The notes beneath the pieces are model-generated. The model saw only the letters and a program-made list of their open reading frames with translations, was not told the origin of the DNA and did no database searches. 64,000 nucleotides of DNA from Coriaria nepalensis (taxonomy: Eukaryota > Streptophyta > Magnoliopsida > Cucurbitales > Coriariaceae): positions 2,926,501-2,990,500 of the forward strand of contig CP114488.1 in assembly GCA_027186245.1 (NCBI GenBank). Direction: 5' to 3'. The translations under genes and the position numbers were made by a program. Shown here piece by piece: positions 1 through 13,310 of the stretch. Position 1 is the first letter of the stretch; every line of letters starts with the position of its first letter.

Positions 1-1172
1 ACCTCTCTTTTCAATATTTTTTTTTCTTTGATGTCCTAATTTTTCACTTTATATGAATCAAATGCTGACCTATTTTCTTGTTCTTACGATACATATCAGC
101 TATTCATTTAAAGTCTTGAAATTCATAAAAATTGTATTATATAGTTAATCATCTGTTAATCTTTGAAAAATATAGATGTTAATCATCAGTTATTACACCA
201 TTCAATAGTGAAAATCCACATCCATTCAATATTTTAGATGGATAATGCAAACCTAACAAAAGAAAATCGAATAACATTCCATTTTACTGCAACAAAGGAA
301 TAAGAAGAGGATTCTTAAGAAAACTGTGTTTTTTGTTTTTGTTTTTGCATGATGAGTTAGTTAGTAGAATAATAAATGACGATGTTTTTTTATATATATT
401 ATTTTATCAAGATAATATTCCCAGCCATAATTAATGGTGATATCCCTCATTAATTCATATTCTGAACTGAAGTTTCAGACCTTAATGGAAACATACATTA
501 TTGAGCTTAGGGGGGCAAAGCATATTTGTTTTGTCTCTGATCTCTCTTTTATCTGAATATTTTCAATTATGACCAAATAATAATACTCTTCTTTATTTAA
601 CTACCGATTATACCTCAACTTGCTCGATTACCACATTCTCCTTTTAGTTTTAATTATTTTTCGTTTCTATCCTCAAAATCAAATCATACCTAATTGTTTA
701 TGTTCTTTTTGTTTAAGAAAAATCACCACAATCTCTTGTGTATTTATTTATTTATTTATTTATTTTTGTGTGTTCTAGTGGAATTCTCTTTTGTTGTTCC
801 CCAATGAACATAGGCTAAAAGCTGAAACACATATATTTGTATGTTGGTTCCACATTTCTTATATCTTTGCTTTCATTATTTCTTTCTTTCAATTTGAAAT
901 AACATAGGTATCGGGTTGGAGTCAGAAAAAGAAAAAAAGAAAAAGAGAGGGTGTTAAGAGAGGTAAAATATATTAAATAACAAATATGAACATGCAAAAA
1001 TAAATTTTCATTTAACTTAAGTTTTGGGGATTTATATATAAAATATTAATAGTTTTAGATAAATTTTTTTTTTTTTTAAAGGTTGGGGTGGATAATATTT
1101 TTCTTATTCCTTACTTCGCCCCTCATAGGTATTGATTCCTAATGATTTGTTTATTTTGTTAACATATAATGT
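1..1172. other. Intergenic AT-rich sequence, no gene seen
   Basis: No reading frame here looks like a protein family I know, and the one 60-residue frame is low complexity. The stretch is AT-rich, with a short TTTA run near 741-765 and many homopolymer tracts. It ends at the left arm of the foldback element. No promoter or RNA gene can be supported. Confidence 0.5.
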
Positions 1173-2026
1173 AAGAGAAATTATGATAAGCCCTATAAAT
1201 TATGAGATAATTATGACGATGAATATACTAAATTTTTATAATTATAATGAATATCTTATTTTAAAACTTTAATAATAAAGAATTTTTTGATTCCGTAAAA
1301 AAATAAATTAAAAATTTTACTCCAAATTAATACTTTTTATTTTATTTTAAATTTTTAGCCGTAAAATTTTATCTTTACACTTTTAATTCACTTTATTTTT
1401 AAAATCAAATTTCTATCTCTACACCTCTTCACCACCGCCACCAATCTCTTCGCCGCTATTTCCGCCGATTACTACTGTCGGAAATATTCTAAAATTTTAA
1501 ATATAATAAAACTAAAAGAATTATATAGATCATTTCTAAACCTTTTTTTTTAAGTCTCAACTTTTATCCTCCTCCGTCAAAATAAAAAATACTCCTCCAT
1601 CAAAATAAAAAATATATTTTCTCGCTATAAACTTCACCCATCCTTCTCGGCCCAAAAATCTCTATTTCGATAACTAATTTGCAACATAAATTTTAAAATG
1701 AATATTAAATTTTTGTTTATCCAATTTAAAATTTTAGAATATTCTGACAGTGCATGGCGAAGGGATTTGTAAAGGTGGCGGTGAAGAGGCGTAGAGAGAG
1801 AAAAATAATTTAAAAAGTAAAGTGAGTTTTGTATGAAAATAAAATTTTGAAACTAAAAAAAGTTATTAATTTAAAGTAAACTTAAAAATTTAAAATAAAT
1901 TATTATGGATGAAATTACAGTTCATTGTAATTAAAATTTTAAAATAAAGTATTTATTATAATTAAAAACAATTAAATATTTATTATAATTTTTTTAAAAT
2001 TGGAATGATTAATCTCAATTTTCCCT
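1173..2026. mobile_element. Long foldback (MITE-like) element with imperfect inverted arms
   Basis: The left part, to about 1500, reads as an imperfect reverse complement of the right part from about 1735. The clearest matching core is a GC-richer block: CACCTCTTCACC...CGCC near 1430-1455 pairs with GGTGGCGGTGAAGAGG near 1772-1790. TCGGAAATATTCTAAAATTT near 1480-1500 pairs with AAATTTTAGAATATTCTGAC near 1728-1748. Similarity continues outward in AT-rich sequence to termini like GAGAAATTATGAT at the left and AATCTCAATTTTCCC at the right. The loop holds a short duplicated CTCC(A/G)TCAAAATAAAAAATA unit. There is no coding capacity, so mobilisation would need a transposase from elsewhere. Superfamily and target-site duplication are unresolved. 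Confidence 0.6.
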
Positions 2027-2510
2027 AAGATGTATAGTACTATTAGAATTTTGAAATCCGATATTGCATGATATTCTTTTAAGTCGTGATGAGTTGCAGA
2101 TTTTTAATCCGAGAGCATTGCTTATAAGTGATTTGTGCCCACATCGTTTATTTTCTGATAAGCTGTCAAATGAAAGGGGCGGCGATAAGGGGTGAATAAG
2201 ATGAGTGCTATCAACTCTCCACCTTACTAAAAATAAATTTTTATTTTAAGATTAATAAAATTTTATAAATAAATTATTAAATATTCGTCCTCCATTTTAT
2301 TAAAATTAAAATGTGTACCCTCAAGTAAGTAGAATTTTACAAATAATTTTTTTTATAATAAAAATCTATTCTTACTTGTCTTAATTTTTATATAATATTT
2401 TTTGCTCTAAAATTTCTTGTTGCCTCCACCTTTAATAATATCCATTTAATTTAGGTGCCTGAAGAGTAGATTGAAGAATTTAGCCTCATTTGATGGTTGT
2501 TCATGCATAC
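2027..2510. other. Spacer between foldback element and gag-only LTR element
   Basis: AT-rich sequence with no coding frame and no recognisable repeat boundary. It separates the foldback element from the left LTR at about 2511. Confidence 0.35.
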
Positions 2511-3129
2511 AATATATAATAAATAGTAAGTTTAATAATCCGTAAAATTAGTAAATAAAAATAATAAAATATAATAAAATATGAAAAATTGTAGCAAAAA
2601 AAATAGAATATAGTAATAAAAATCTAGTAATTAAAAAAAAATAGAATAATAAACATAATTTATAATAATATTAAATAACATAAAATCATAATATTTAAAT
2701 ATAAATAAAAGTGAGAATGATATAAAACAGAACAAAATTATAAGAAATATGGATTCACAAATCAAATTGATGAAATACTAATTCTAAGGCATGTGCAATT
2801 CCACAATGTCCTTAAAATAGAATTGGTCCGTATGCCATATGTCTCTCAAGTTACCAAACACTATCACTCTGAAACTTAGAACTCTAGAGAAAGTTTGATG
2901 AGAAAATTGTTTTCTAAATGAATTTTTCTAAAAGGGATGATGGTTTTATGTGGAGAAAACCGATTGGATAGATTAATGCACATTAATCCGTCAGTTTCAT
3001 ATAATTAATTATAAAGTTAATTAGTCACATTAATACATATTAATATATATATATATATATTAATTTACTAAATTAATTATTGAAGAAATAGAAAATTTAA
3101 TTTTCTATTTAATTCAAAATTTTCCAACA
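2511..3129 (-). repeat. 3' LTR (left copy) of gag-only retroelement
   Basis: This block is repeated in the same orientation near 6510-7331. Shared landmarks include AATCATAATATTTAAATATA, the run from ATGGATTC to TCCACAATGTCCTTAAAA, GATTAATGCACATTAATC and the end AATTTTCCAA. On the minus strand the LTR starts TGTTGGAAAATT, a common start for plant copia LTRs. This copy has an expanded TA run near 3042-3060 and lacks an internal duplication present in the other copy. The two copies differ at many positions, so the insertion looks old. The lower boundary is approximate. Confidence 0.7.
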
Positions 3130-4234
3130 ATCACCACATGAATAAAAACATGAATAGGATATGTAGGTATCATTCTTTGAACTTTCCATTATGAAAGTGT
3201 ATTGAGTTTACTTACTGATTAATAGACGCGATGTCCTTGATCTGTTCTGCCATTCATGAAAATGATAACATACTTCACACATGATTCTTTCCTGATATAA
3301 TTGAGTTCTTACTGTTATGTTTATTTTGGCCTTAAACATTTGCATAGTTCTGCAAGAGTAGGAAATAATTAAGCCCACATTTATTCCCTTAGAAACAGTC
3401 TCACTTCTCTCTCACATAAGTGATTCGTAATCAAGAGTAACATGTTTTACTCTGCTCGGGCATCACTGTTTGCTCGGGCATCTCTTACGGGCATCACTGT
3501 TTTATCATAAGAATGGATTGGAGGAGAACCCCCACAGTGACCTAATTAAGTCTTTATATAATTAGGTTGTCATTTTGAACCTAGATCTTAACATCTTTAG
3601 TTAACTAGGTTGAGTTTCCATTGTATTAACTTATTCTTTCATGAGCTTTAGTCACATTCCCCATAATAGTTTTTTTTTCCAACTAACTCTCTATTTAACC
3701 TTTTAATTAGTTGTTCCATAACTTTATCTATTGATAATTTTAATTAAGATTAGTTTACCAAAGCTTTTCCATATAGTTTTCTTGAAATTTTAATATTCAT
3801 CTTCTATCAAGAAAATTTCGAACCATAACATTTTAGGTCCTAGCTCTTTTATCAAGTTGAGATTTTATCAGCCTCTTATTCATTTTCTTGTTCTTAAGTA
3901 TGATAAACTCTATGGTTCATTTTAATCTTGGTTCATTTTGAACCTTCTCATAAATATATGTTCAAGGAGAATTTATTTCTTTTTATGGATTAAACCAAGA
4001 AGTTTGACATTCATTTTAAACAATGACCTTGTTTATTTTCTCATGTGAAAGTTTAGTATATGATCCATATTAATTATTTTACGCATAAAATCATAATTAA
4101 CATATTCTAATCTAGCATGCTATAGATTATAAAGACACAAGCAACTAATAAAGTGGCTAACTTTATTTTATTAATTTCTCAAAAATCATTACATTTCATT
4201 TAGCTTATAAGTTCATCCAACAAACTTTCCCCAC
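3130..4234 (-). mobile_element. Internal non-coding part of gag-only retroelement
   Basis: Lies between the gag relic and the 3' LTR, where an autonomous copia element would carry protease, integrase and reverse transcriptase. I translated both strands and saw no integrase or reverse transcriptase motif. A short imperfect duplication, CTCGGGCATC repeated with CGGGCATCACTGTTT, lies near 3455-3503. The absence of pol suggests a non-autonomous element or a large deletion. Confidence 0.5.
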
Positions 4235-5200
4235 TTTTAAACAAAATCAACTAAGCGCAAAGATCAAGGTCTAAGACATCTTGAGCAATGTCTTCCACCA
4301 TATTCGCTTCTTAGCTTAATTTCTTCTTTCGTAGCCTACAATCCGAAGTTCTGTGATCCATCTTGTCACAGTTGAAGCATTTCCCATGAAACTTAGTTTG
4401 CTTCTTTGAGACTTCTCCTTTTGATTCTAACTTAAATCATTTATCGGTTCTTTTGGAACCTTGACCATATTCCACAAAATTAGCCTTTGACTATGTTGAA
4501 TAACCCCTTTCTTATAAGAATTTCGATTGTCTTCTTCGATTCGAAGTCGAACAATCAAATTTTTTATATTCATCTATTTTCACTTATGCTTAAGGTAGTT
4601 TTTTAGATCCTTTTATCTAGGCGGAAGCTTTTCAATAATAGCAGCTACTTGGAAGGTTTCACTTAAAGTCGTTCCCTTAGCATGAATCTCATGCAAAATT
4701 ACTTAAAGTTCTTGAACCTAACTGACTACAGTCTTGGAATCCACCATTTTATAGTCAAGAAATCGGCCCACAATAGCCTTCTTGGTACTGGCATCCTTTG
4801 GTATTATATTTATGGTCTAAGGCATCCTATAACTTATTCGCCATTTTCTTTATACTATACACAGACTACAAAGAGACGGTCAAACCGTTCATTATATAAT
4901 TCCGATATAGAAAGTCAAAATGATTCCAAGCATCAACAACACTGATTGCTTGGATATCATGCTTATCATCTTTGAGCACAAGAGCATTGTCCTTTAAGCA
5001 TCTCACATAATTTAGTATAGTCAGGTAGAACAACATCTTTTGCTGCCACCTTTTGAAATTTTATCCGTTGACATCATGGTTCACAGGAAGAACCACGAAA
5101 TGAGTGACTCGAGTGATAGAAGGTGTCATCTCGATAGCAGCAGCTTGTCGGCTACTTTCAGATTCTATTTCATAAATTACACACACATTGATATAAGTAT
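4235..5200 (-). pseudogene. Decayed Ty1/copia gag gene (UBN2-type with zinc knuckle)
   Basis: Translating the minus strand with frame changes gives a clear copia Gag. The order is a FKRWQQKMLFYL block near the N-terminus, then YKMVDSKTVVSQVQELQ, IEKLPPR, KNYLKHK, LIVRLRIEEDNR and a zinc knuckle CFNCDKMDHRTSDC (C-x2-C-x4-H-x4-C) near 4335-4375. A gag tail like NMVEDIAQDVLDLDLC follows. Several in-frame stops interrupt it, for example after LPPR and inside KHK, and there are frameshifts between segments. In intact elements Gag forms the virus-like particle and binds the RNA. This copy cannot make a full protein. Confidence 0.75.
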
Positions 5201-6509
5201 CTTAGTAACTAAACAATTATCAATCATTATAACTCGTAAAGGATAATTTGAAAACAACCTTCAAAATAAAAATGTTAAAAGTCATTATATTTTGAAACCG
5301 TTCTGAATTAATATCATATACTAATTGATTTTTTTTTTTGAAAGCCATCTAATTCGATTTAAAAATGTTTTTGTTAATGGTTAATCATTACAAGATAATA
5401 ACCATGCAATAAATATTCCAAAACCATTACATAATACTACTAATTGAAACTATTTATTCAATTAATTTGAAAGACTGTTATTAACCTAGTCATTACAAGT
5501 TTAATAAACCGGTTACACATTTAATTGGAAATTGAATTGAGATAAAGCATTACACATTTTAATTTCAAAATCATTACGATTACTTAGAAACTATTAATTG
5601 TAAAACCGCATACAGTTAATTTCATTAACATCTAAATTAATCAAAGCAATAAGGTAGCAGAAACGTTTGAACTAATACGCATTTAGTCAAATAAGTCTTC
5701 TTCATTGAATGAATAAGTATATACAATCATAATTTGCAATCATGCATCAATTGAAAGCAATAACTACTAAAATATGTTCAATTCATGCATTAACCCAAAC
5801 TGCTATAATATTAATTATCTTAAACTAATTTCTATTGCATATAATCATTCCAGCATGCATTTTACTCAAAGCATAAATATTTGAACTGTTGCATGGAATA
5901 TTGAATTTAATTATGGTATATAAATGCAGTCCAATGTGTAAACTCACATTAATCATGACAAACGTTTCCACTCTGACCTAATTATACATCTTGATAAATA
6001 TTTTACATTAAATTGATCGAATAAATATTCTCCATTAACATTAATAAACCATGCAAAACCGTTTCCACTTTGAATTTTACACTTTGGCGTTTAACTGCTT
6101 TTAATTAAGTAAGATTATTACTAAAACATTTAGTGATTGCCAATTAGCAATCAGTGCAAGAAAAGGTAACATTTCCTTTATCGTGTAAATGTCCTTCACC
6201 GAGTGATTTAGACAAGAAGATTAACATTTTTATCACTTATGTTTGGCAACCCAAAGAGGATTTTGTTCAAATTAGCAAAAAGTTTCATGCATCATCTGCA
6301 GACATCTTAACCGAAAATAACTATAAAAACATGAAACTGTATATATTGTTTGATTCGCAAATTTGTTTGAATACCGTATTTCAATTGTATTTCAATATCA
6401 CATCACTGTAAAATTATTGCATCACAGCGTTGCATCACCGTAAAACATTGCAAATTTGTTTGATTACCGAGTGCTTACCGTAAAAGATTTTGAATCTGTT
6501 TTAAGTTGT
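5201..6509 (-). mobile_element. Leader region of gag-only retroelement
   Basis: AT-rich sequence upstream of gag and next to the 5' LTR on the minus strand, so it is the untranslated leader of the element. Short frames near 6154-6411 look like chance. A standard initiator-Met primer binding site (TGGTATCAGAGC) is not visible at the inner LTR edge, either because it has decayed or because my boundary is off. Confidence 0.4.
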
Positions 6510-7331
6510 AGTATAATATAAAATAAATAATAAGTTTAATAATCTATAAAATCAGTAAATAGAAACAGTAAAAAATAGTAATACATGAAAAATAATAGTA
6601 AAAAAAATACAATATAATAATAATAAAAATAGTAATTAGGAAAACATAATAATAAACAAAATATGTAATAATAAATTATAGTAGGTGGAAAATTAGAATA
6701 CAGTATATAAAAATAATAGTAATTAAGAAAATAGAATAGTAAACATGATATGTAAAACTAAATTACAGAATAGTATATATAGATAATTTGCTCATTAAAA
6801 TATGTAATCACAAAATAGAATATTAAACAACATAAAATCATAATATTTAAATATAAATAAAAGTGTGAATATTGTAAAACATAACGAAATTATAAGGAAT
6901 ATGGATTCGCAAACCAAAATGATGAAATGAGAATTCCGAGCTTTGTGAGATTCCACAGTGTCCTTAAAACAGATTCGGCTTGTATGCCGTCTGTATCTCA
7001 TGATATAATGGAATAAAAAAAAATATTCAATTAAAGCATCAAATATTTCTAGCAAACTCTCAAGGTACTTAATAATATCACTCTGAAGCTTAAAACTCTA
7101 GAGATGGTTTGATGAAAAAATCATTGTTTAAATGAATTTTTCCAAAAAGATGAAGTCAATTTATAAGTTTCATATGGAAAAAACCGATCAGACAGATTAA
7201 TGCACATTAATCTATCAGTTTCATATAATTAATTATAAAAATAATTAGCCACATTAATACATATTAATATATATTAATTTACTAAATTAATTATTAAAGA
7301 AACCGAAAATTCAATCCAGAATTTTCCAATA
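6510..7331 (-). repeat. 5' LTR (right copy) of gag-only retroelement
   Basis: Pairs with the copy at 2511-3129 in direct orientation and in the same order of landmarks. It is longer because it carries an internal duplication of about 110 bp near 6680-6800, where the GTAATTA(A/G)GAAAA, AATAGTAAACA and ATATGTAA units recur. The outer end reads AATTTTCCAAT where the other copy reads TTTTCCAACA. The lower edge is uncertain by tens of bases. Confidence 0.65.
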
Positions 7332-10073
7332 GTTCATTGAGAGTTCTGTAGGCACAAAGGGGTCATTTTTTGGTTGTGCAATGAAATAGATAACAAGGAA
7401 CATTTTTAAGCGTGAAAAATGAGTTTCTGGATAAAATTTTGATAAATTAATTAATGGATTCAATAAAATAAAGTATTATAAAAAATACCTCATATAAATT
7501 TTAAATATTTTATTCAATTTAAAAATTATATATTTTGAAAAGAATGAATCATTGCCCATTTTGGGTCCTCAAAGAGTAAAAATGATTCTCAAATTTTGAT
7601 AAAATTAAACCAAACTTAGAAATGTAAATCACTTTAATTTCATTCTATTTTAAAGAATCGAACCAAATGTTCTAATCTTTGCAACATCATAATCAAAGTA
7701 GACGTGAATTTGACTTCTTACTACAATGAATGACAGTAAACTAATTACCATAAAAAAAAAAAAAAGAAAAGAACAAAAAAGTAATAAGTTGTTCGACAAG
7801 TAGCAATGGAAGACAGTGGTTGTGAGCTTTTAAATAATGGTGAGACAAAGTAGCCATATGTTTCGTATAAGGCTTTCGAAGATTCAAAATTTGTTCGGGG
7901 GTTTTATAATTCAAGCCAATGTGGAAATTTGTTGCATCAATGGCTAGAAGTGTGATTGAGTAGTTTTCTATCTTTTATGCAAAATTGTTAGGAAATACTT
8001 TTAACCCGAGTAACCTAACTGCCTTATAAAAAAGTGCAAGTCTCTAGGGTTTGGATATATTGGGAATGAGTCGCCATTAAGGTTGGATTAGAGCGAACAT
8101 GATCACAAAAATGGTGGATTAAGAGAGCAAAAGTGGTATAATCATTCTTTAATTGATTCATATCCTTACAATATATTCTAATTCTTCTGTATTTTTTGGT
8201 CGTAAACGTAAGCTAAAAGTCGAATTATATATATCTTTATATTGTTTGCACCTCAATTTTTTTTATATCTTTATTTTGTTTTCATTATTTCTCGTTTCGT
8301 TCTACTATTTCAAAGGCATTAGATCGTAACAGATACTCAGGTGCATATCCATGTAGGAGGATGTGGAGGCTTTTGCCCATACAGATCCATGTAATTAATT
8401 AATTGGAAGAGCTATATATCCTTTTCATGTAGAGAGGGATTTTGTTGGAGGACATATATAGCTGATGGTATTGAATGGCTGAGAAAGCCCATTATCGTTT
8501 AATTTCCTTCCAAAACATGAAGGGAATTTGGCACAAGAAACTAATGGTGATTGAAAGATCAAGTACTCCTTCTTGGTCGAAAACCAAAATAGAAAACAGA
8601 ACCTAATTGCAACACTAGTGACTAACTCCAGAATCGGTTGATTCCTGTTGGATGACAACCGAGACGGCGGATGCAAGCAGTTTGTACCGGTCGGACTTTT
8701 TGTCATCCTTGATATCATCAGTGGTATTCAAGACTTTTTGCTCTACAACAAAGTTACTACGTCAGTAAACCACACATATATAATCCGACGTCAACTTTAG
8801 GGAAGGATCATAGTTTTAGTATCTGACAGATCAAGTCTTAAATGACGAGTTTATCTATTTGTCATCTTCTATTGTTCAATCTCAATTTACTGAATTAAAC
8901 GATTATAATGTATATATATCTAGATTTGACACATCCTTGATGGACGAGGGCATAAAAAATCTCACGTTTTCTATTGGCCTTCCTCATTTAATTTATTAGA
9001 TAGAACTTAAGAAAAAAAAAGTGTCGAATTTATTTAAATTCAAAGTGCCTGCTTTTACTATACAGAGGTTTAAGAGATAAAAACGAAGAAATTTTTGCAT
9101 TAGTATATTTCATGGTGGTGTGACAAATCAAACTCCATCATAAGTACACATTATAATAAGATGATATGATAAATAAAATTAATATCTATAATTATAATAA
9201 ATTTTATATACTACGTATATATATATCCAAACAAGTATTCATCCATAAAAAGAAAACAAAACGAAACAAAAGCTTCAACACATAACAACGAATCCAACTG
9301 TTATGCTTTAACTACCTAAAATATTGTAACGTTATGAGATAAAAAAATAATAATAATAATAATAAAATATAGCAACTAGTGACAAAGAAATTTCTCATTT
9401 TCGACCAATACACAAAGAGCCAGGCTAGTTAGTAGGTGAATCAATTACTTAATTATAGAATCGAAAACCAAATTTTACACTAAGCAAAGAACTTTTGATA
9501 GTGAAATGCAATCGTTCTTATTGATATGTCCCATTTGGTGCCTTATCATTCTTACAAATTGAATGATTTCCTTACGCATGCATATTCACTTATATATTTT
9601 CCTGTTCACTTTAAAAAGAAGTGGTCATAATTTTAATATGCAAAGGATTAATTGGTTAATCATTTGGACCCACGTCTTCAAAAATTTTTTTTTTTTTTTT
9701 GTGTTTTTTCTTGTCAGATCCCACTTCTTTTTCTTCAACAGTCAGCATCAAAACCAAATTCGGATCACAATGTGCAATTCACGACACCAAATTTTACTTG
9801 ATTTTAGCATCATCAACTAGATATGTACAAGTGTAATGAGGCAAAATGGCATTAGTAAAATTATAAGTAATTAGCTAGTAATTTTGTATGTCTATGTTTG
9901 AACCATTACTTAGGGCTACCACGAGGCCAAAAGATAAAAAGATAAAAATATAAAAATATATAAAAAAAAAAAAAAAAAAAACCTACCGCATTAATAGTCT
10001 CTTAAATTTTTCCTAAAAAGAAGTAAGAGCTTCTTATTTGTCATGTTTTTGTTTATCTATTTCCTCAAAGAGA

Positions 10074-10111
<38 letters not shown>

Positions 10112-10491
10112 CTAAGACTAATTGAATTAAGATATTACATTAACATCTAACATCTGCTTATTAGTCTTTCGCTCAGTATTGAGCTATTGCGGTTACTAAA
10201 AGTATAACGATCAAATAATTAAGTCTAAAATTTTTTATATATAATATTAAATTTAAAATTTTAAAATAAATCTCATAAAAAATTTATAATATTAACCATT
10301 CGAGTCTCACTCAATTAAAAAGTACATGTATTTTATTTAGTAAGGATTAGAAAGATGCAGTACAGCTAGCCGATTAAGAATTTCGTCTGACAATATAAAT
10401 ATTAATTTATTATATAGTTAGGTTGCCCTATCACTCACGACTACACTGATATCATATCTCACAATATTATGAGATAGATATAAATGAACAT
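7332..10491. other. Intergenic region, no recognisable gene
   Basis: No frame here matches a family I know. A 97-residue minus-strand frame at 8425-8718 lies in a patch of more balanced base composition (about 8320-8760), which could be a gene relic, but no domain is visible on either strand. Simple repeats include ATA-type repeats near 9345-9365, an A-tract near 9962-9980 and a T-tract at 10076-10109. Confidence 0.4.
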
Positions 10492-10675
10492 GGATCAGCA
10501 TGTAGATCGTCATGAATGATGATGATGCATGTAATCTATGAAGGAACATGCATAGATCAGCATGTAGATCGTCATGAATGATGATGATGCATGTAATCTA
10601 TGAAGGAACATGCATGGATCAGCATGTAGATCGTCATGAATGATGATGATGCATGTAATCTATGAAGGAACATGG
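10492..10675. repeat. Three tandem copies of a 62-bp unit
   Basis: GATCAGCATGTAGATCGTCA starts at 10493, 10555 and 10617, giving an exact 62-base period. The copies are nearly identical, including GAATGATGATGATGCATG and TAATCTATGAAGGAACATG, and differ at only one or two junction bases (CATAGATC versus CATGGATC). The third copy ends at about 10675. Units contain CATGCAT, the core of the plant RY element, but no gene lies close by, so a regulatory role is unproven. The near-identity suggests a recent expansion. Confidence 0.9.
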
Positions 10676-12448
10676 AAGAAGTAATTATCATTGAGAATTG
10701 GGATTAATTAGACATTAATCCTTTATCCATGTTGTTAGTTGAGTGCGGTACTGCATGTAGTTGGGATTACGCCGATCGTTTGAAGCATTGTTGGAAACAT
10801 GATGATTAAGATATATGGTGCATAGTTTAGATACGCACCTGAGGATAGAGGTACCAATCACGTCAGTTAGGTCATTCAATAAATTACTGAGAATAATTAG
10901 TAATCAGCAGTTTAATAATGTATCTTCATCATCTTGCCAGATCTTGTTGGAAACTTAAATGGTTTGAGTACGAGAAAATGAATTATCTCGAGAGTAGTAA
11001 GTTGAATGTTAATCATTTTCTTAAATAAATATTATATTTTATTATAGCGATGGATTATAAATAAAATTTAGTCAGAATTTTAATTGATAAATTTTTTTTT
11101 TTGGTAGTTTATACATTAAAAGTAATACAAAAATACAAAAATATCAAAAGTATTCCAAATTTTTTAACAAATCATATTCTAAGAAGTAATAAACTCATCA
11201 TTTTATTCAAGTTTTTTTTTTCTAAAATAAAATGGATAAAAAAAATTAAAAGAGGTAATATTAAAGTAAATAAATAATCGAAAAACTTACATATAACAAA
11301 GAAAAAGTTTCGAGATTTAAAATTAAAGAAAAGTTTAATTTGCTTTGTAATTTTGATACCGACTTTGTTTGATAAATAGCTCAATCAAGCCTGAACATTC
11401 AAAGGGTTTTCTATTAAATAAAGAAAAACATTAAATTGCTTTTTGAGGCCAGCTTGTAACATGGATTGACACGGATCCAAAGATTCCCTGATCTTGTTGT
11501 CCACATTGCCTCTATCTTATGACAATGCAGGAAGTACTTGTTTCCAGAACCTTAGAAAAATCAAGTGGTTGGAAGGTTTTGCATTTAATGTTCAATAGAC
11601 AATAATTAGAAATCTAGGCTACAATCGTAGCTACTGCCTACTAGCTAGAATCAAGTGGATGACATTGACTTTTTCCCCTTCCACAAGATCCATGTGTATA
11701 TCGTGGTCAGATAATTTAACCTGTTTTATTGTCGCACCTATGTCATCCCCCACAAACACATTCATCATTACGTTAAATGTATGTATATATAATAATACCT
11801 TATCTTATAAAAATAACAATATGAAATGAATTTAGAAGTTCTTAATTTATACAAGAATTTCCTCCATCGTTATATATTATATGTTTGGTTTTTGTAGGTC
11901 GGATAAAAAACAAAAGGTTATTAATGGGAGTGGAGTGCTGCGAGGAATTACAAAACCGACAACAAACGAATGATTACATAGTATTATACTATTGCTACAA
12001 ATATAAAATACATTTTTACATGCGTGTATAATATATGTAGTAATAGTACATGTGTACTTCATGTCAAATAATCAAATGAATTTCACATAAGATTAATGCT
12101 TATATATTTAATCAAAATGTTAACTTAGAGTCATTTGATGCTAATTGGAAGAATATTTTAAATTAGCCTAAATTTTTTAAGGAATAACCAAAAAAATTAA
12201 ATAATTAGTCCGAGTTTTGACTAAGCTTATTTCATTTATAAATTAATTAATTATTTTAAATAATAAAATATAATTTTATTATTTAATTTAATTTAATTTA
12301 ATTTCATGTTAACTATTTTTAAAATATAAAAAGCACCCTACAATTACTTAACAATTATCTACGTATTGTTAAATGTGTAGTAGTTAAATTTTTTTTTTTT
12401 AAATAGTTAGTGGATTTATTAAAAAATAAAAATTCAGACTATATTAAT

Positions 12449-12481
<33 letters not shown>

Positions 12482-13310
12482 GAAGGTTGGAGTTATTAAA
12501 GACGTTATGTATATATCTATATCTTCCATTAAAACATGGATTACTAACCCACATCTATATGCCCACTTTTGTCTTCTAATTATTGTCATAATGTTATGGT
12601 CTTCGATTGAGTCTTTTCATGACCTAATTAAAAAGCAAGATTATGTTTCCAACTTTTTTTTTTTAATGATTGATTATGCTTCCACGATTACATTGTCGAT
12701 GACAAAAAAAACCAACATGACATTATTATTTTACACATACTTCAAAAATCAATTAATGCGCTAATTAAGATAAGTTTATATGTATGATTTATACTTAGAT
12801 ATATGGCGAATTCAAGATTTCAGTGTAAGGGAGAGATCATGTTGGCACAAAGTCATTTTTGGGTGCTCTTTTCTTTGAGGATAAATGATATTTGTATTTT
12901 AATAACTAATAATATGTTATATAATTATTTTGAATATTATATAATCATTTTGAATATAAAGTACTAATAAGTAGATATTTAAAATAATTATGTAATTTAT
13001 TATTAGTATTTATTATTAGGAATACCTAAAAATATATTTATTGGATATATCGGTAATATTATTTAAAAAATATATATCTATATATAAATATGTAACTTTA
13101 AAATATTATATAATATAATTTTATATTAGAACTATTGATTGAAAAAATAAAATAAAAAGAAGACTAAATATACTTAGAACTGTTAATCAATAAATCGATA
13201 CATCTTAATTTTATATATTAATTGTATTATATATTAAATTAATTTTATATAAAGTTAAAAAATCTATCCACGATTCACACCCAAATTCTGTAGCTAATTA
13301 TATTTTATTT
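10676..13310. other. Intergenic region with simple repeats, no gene seen
   Basis: AT-rich, with an A-tract near 12458-12481 and many T/A homopolymers. Patches of balanced composition at 10690-10960 and 11440-11760 do not give a recognisable protein on either strand. Small frames are low complexity. Confidence 0.4.

Noticed and set aside
8320..8760. Patch of balanced base composition with a 97-residue minus-strand frame
   Set aside because: No domain or family resemblance on either strand and no splice structure; kept only as a note in the intergenic entry.
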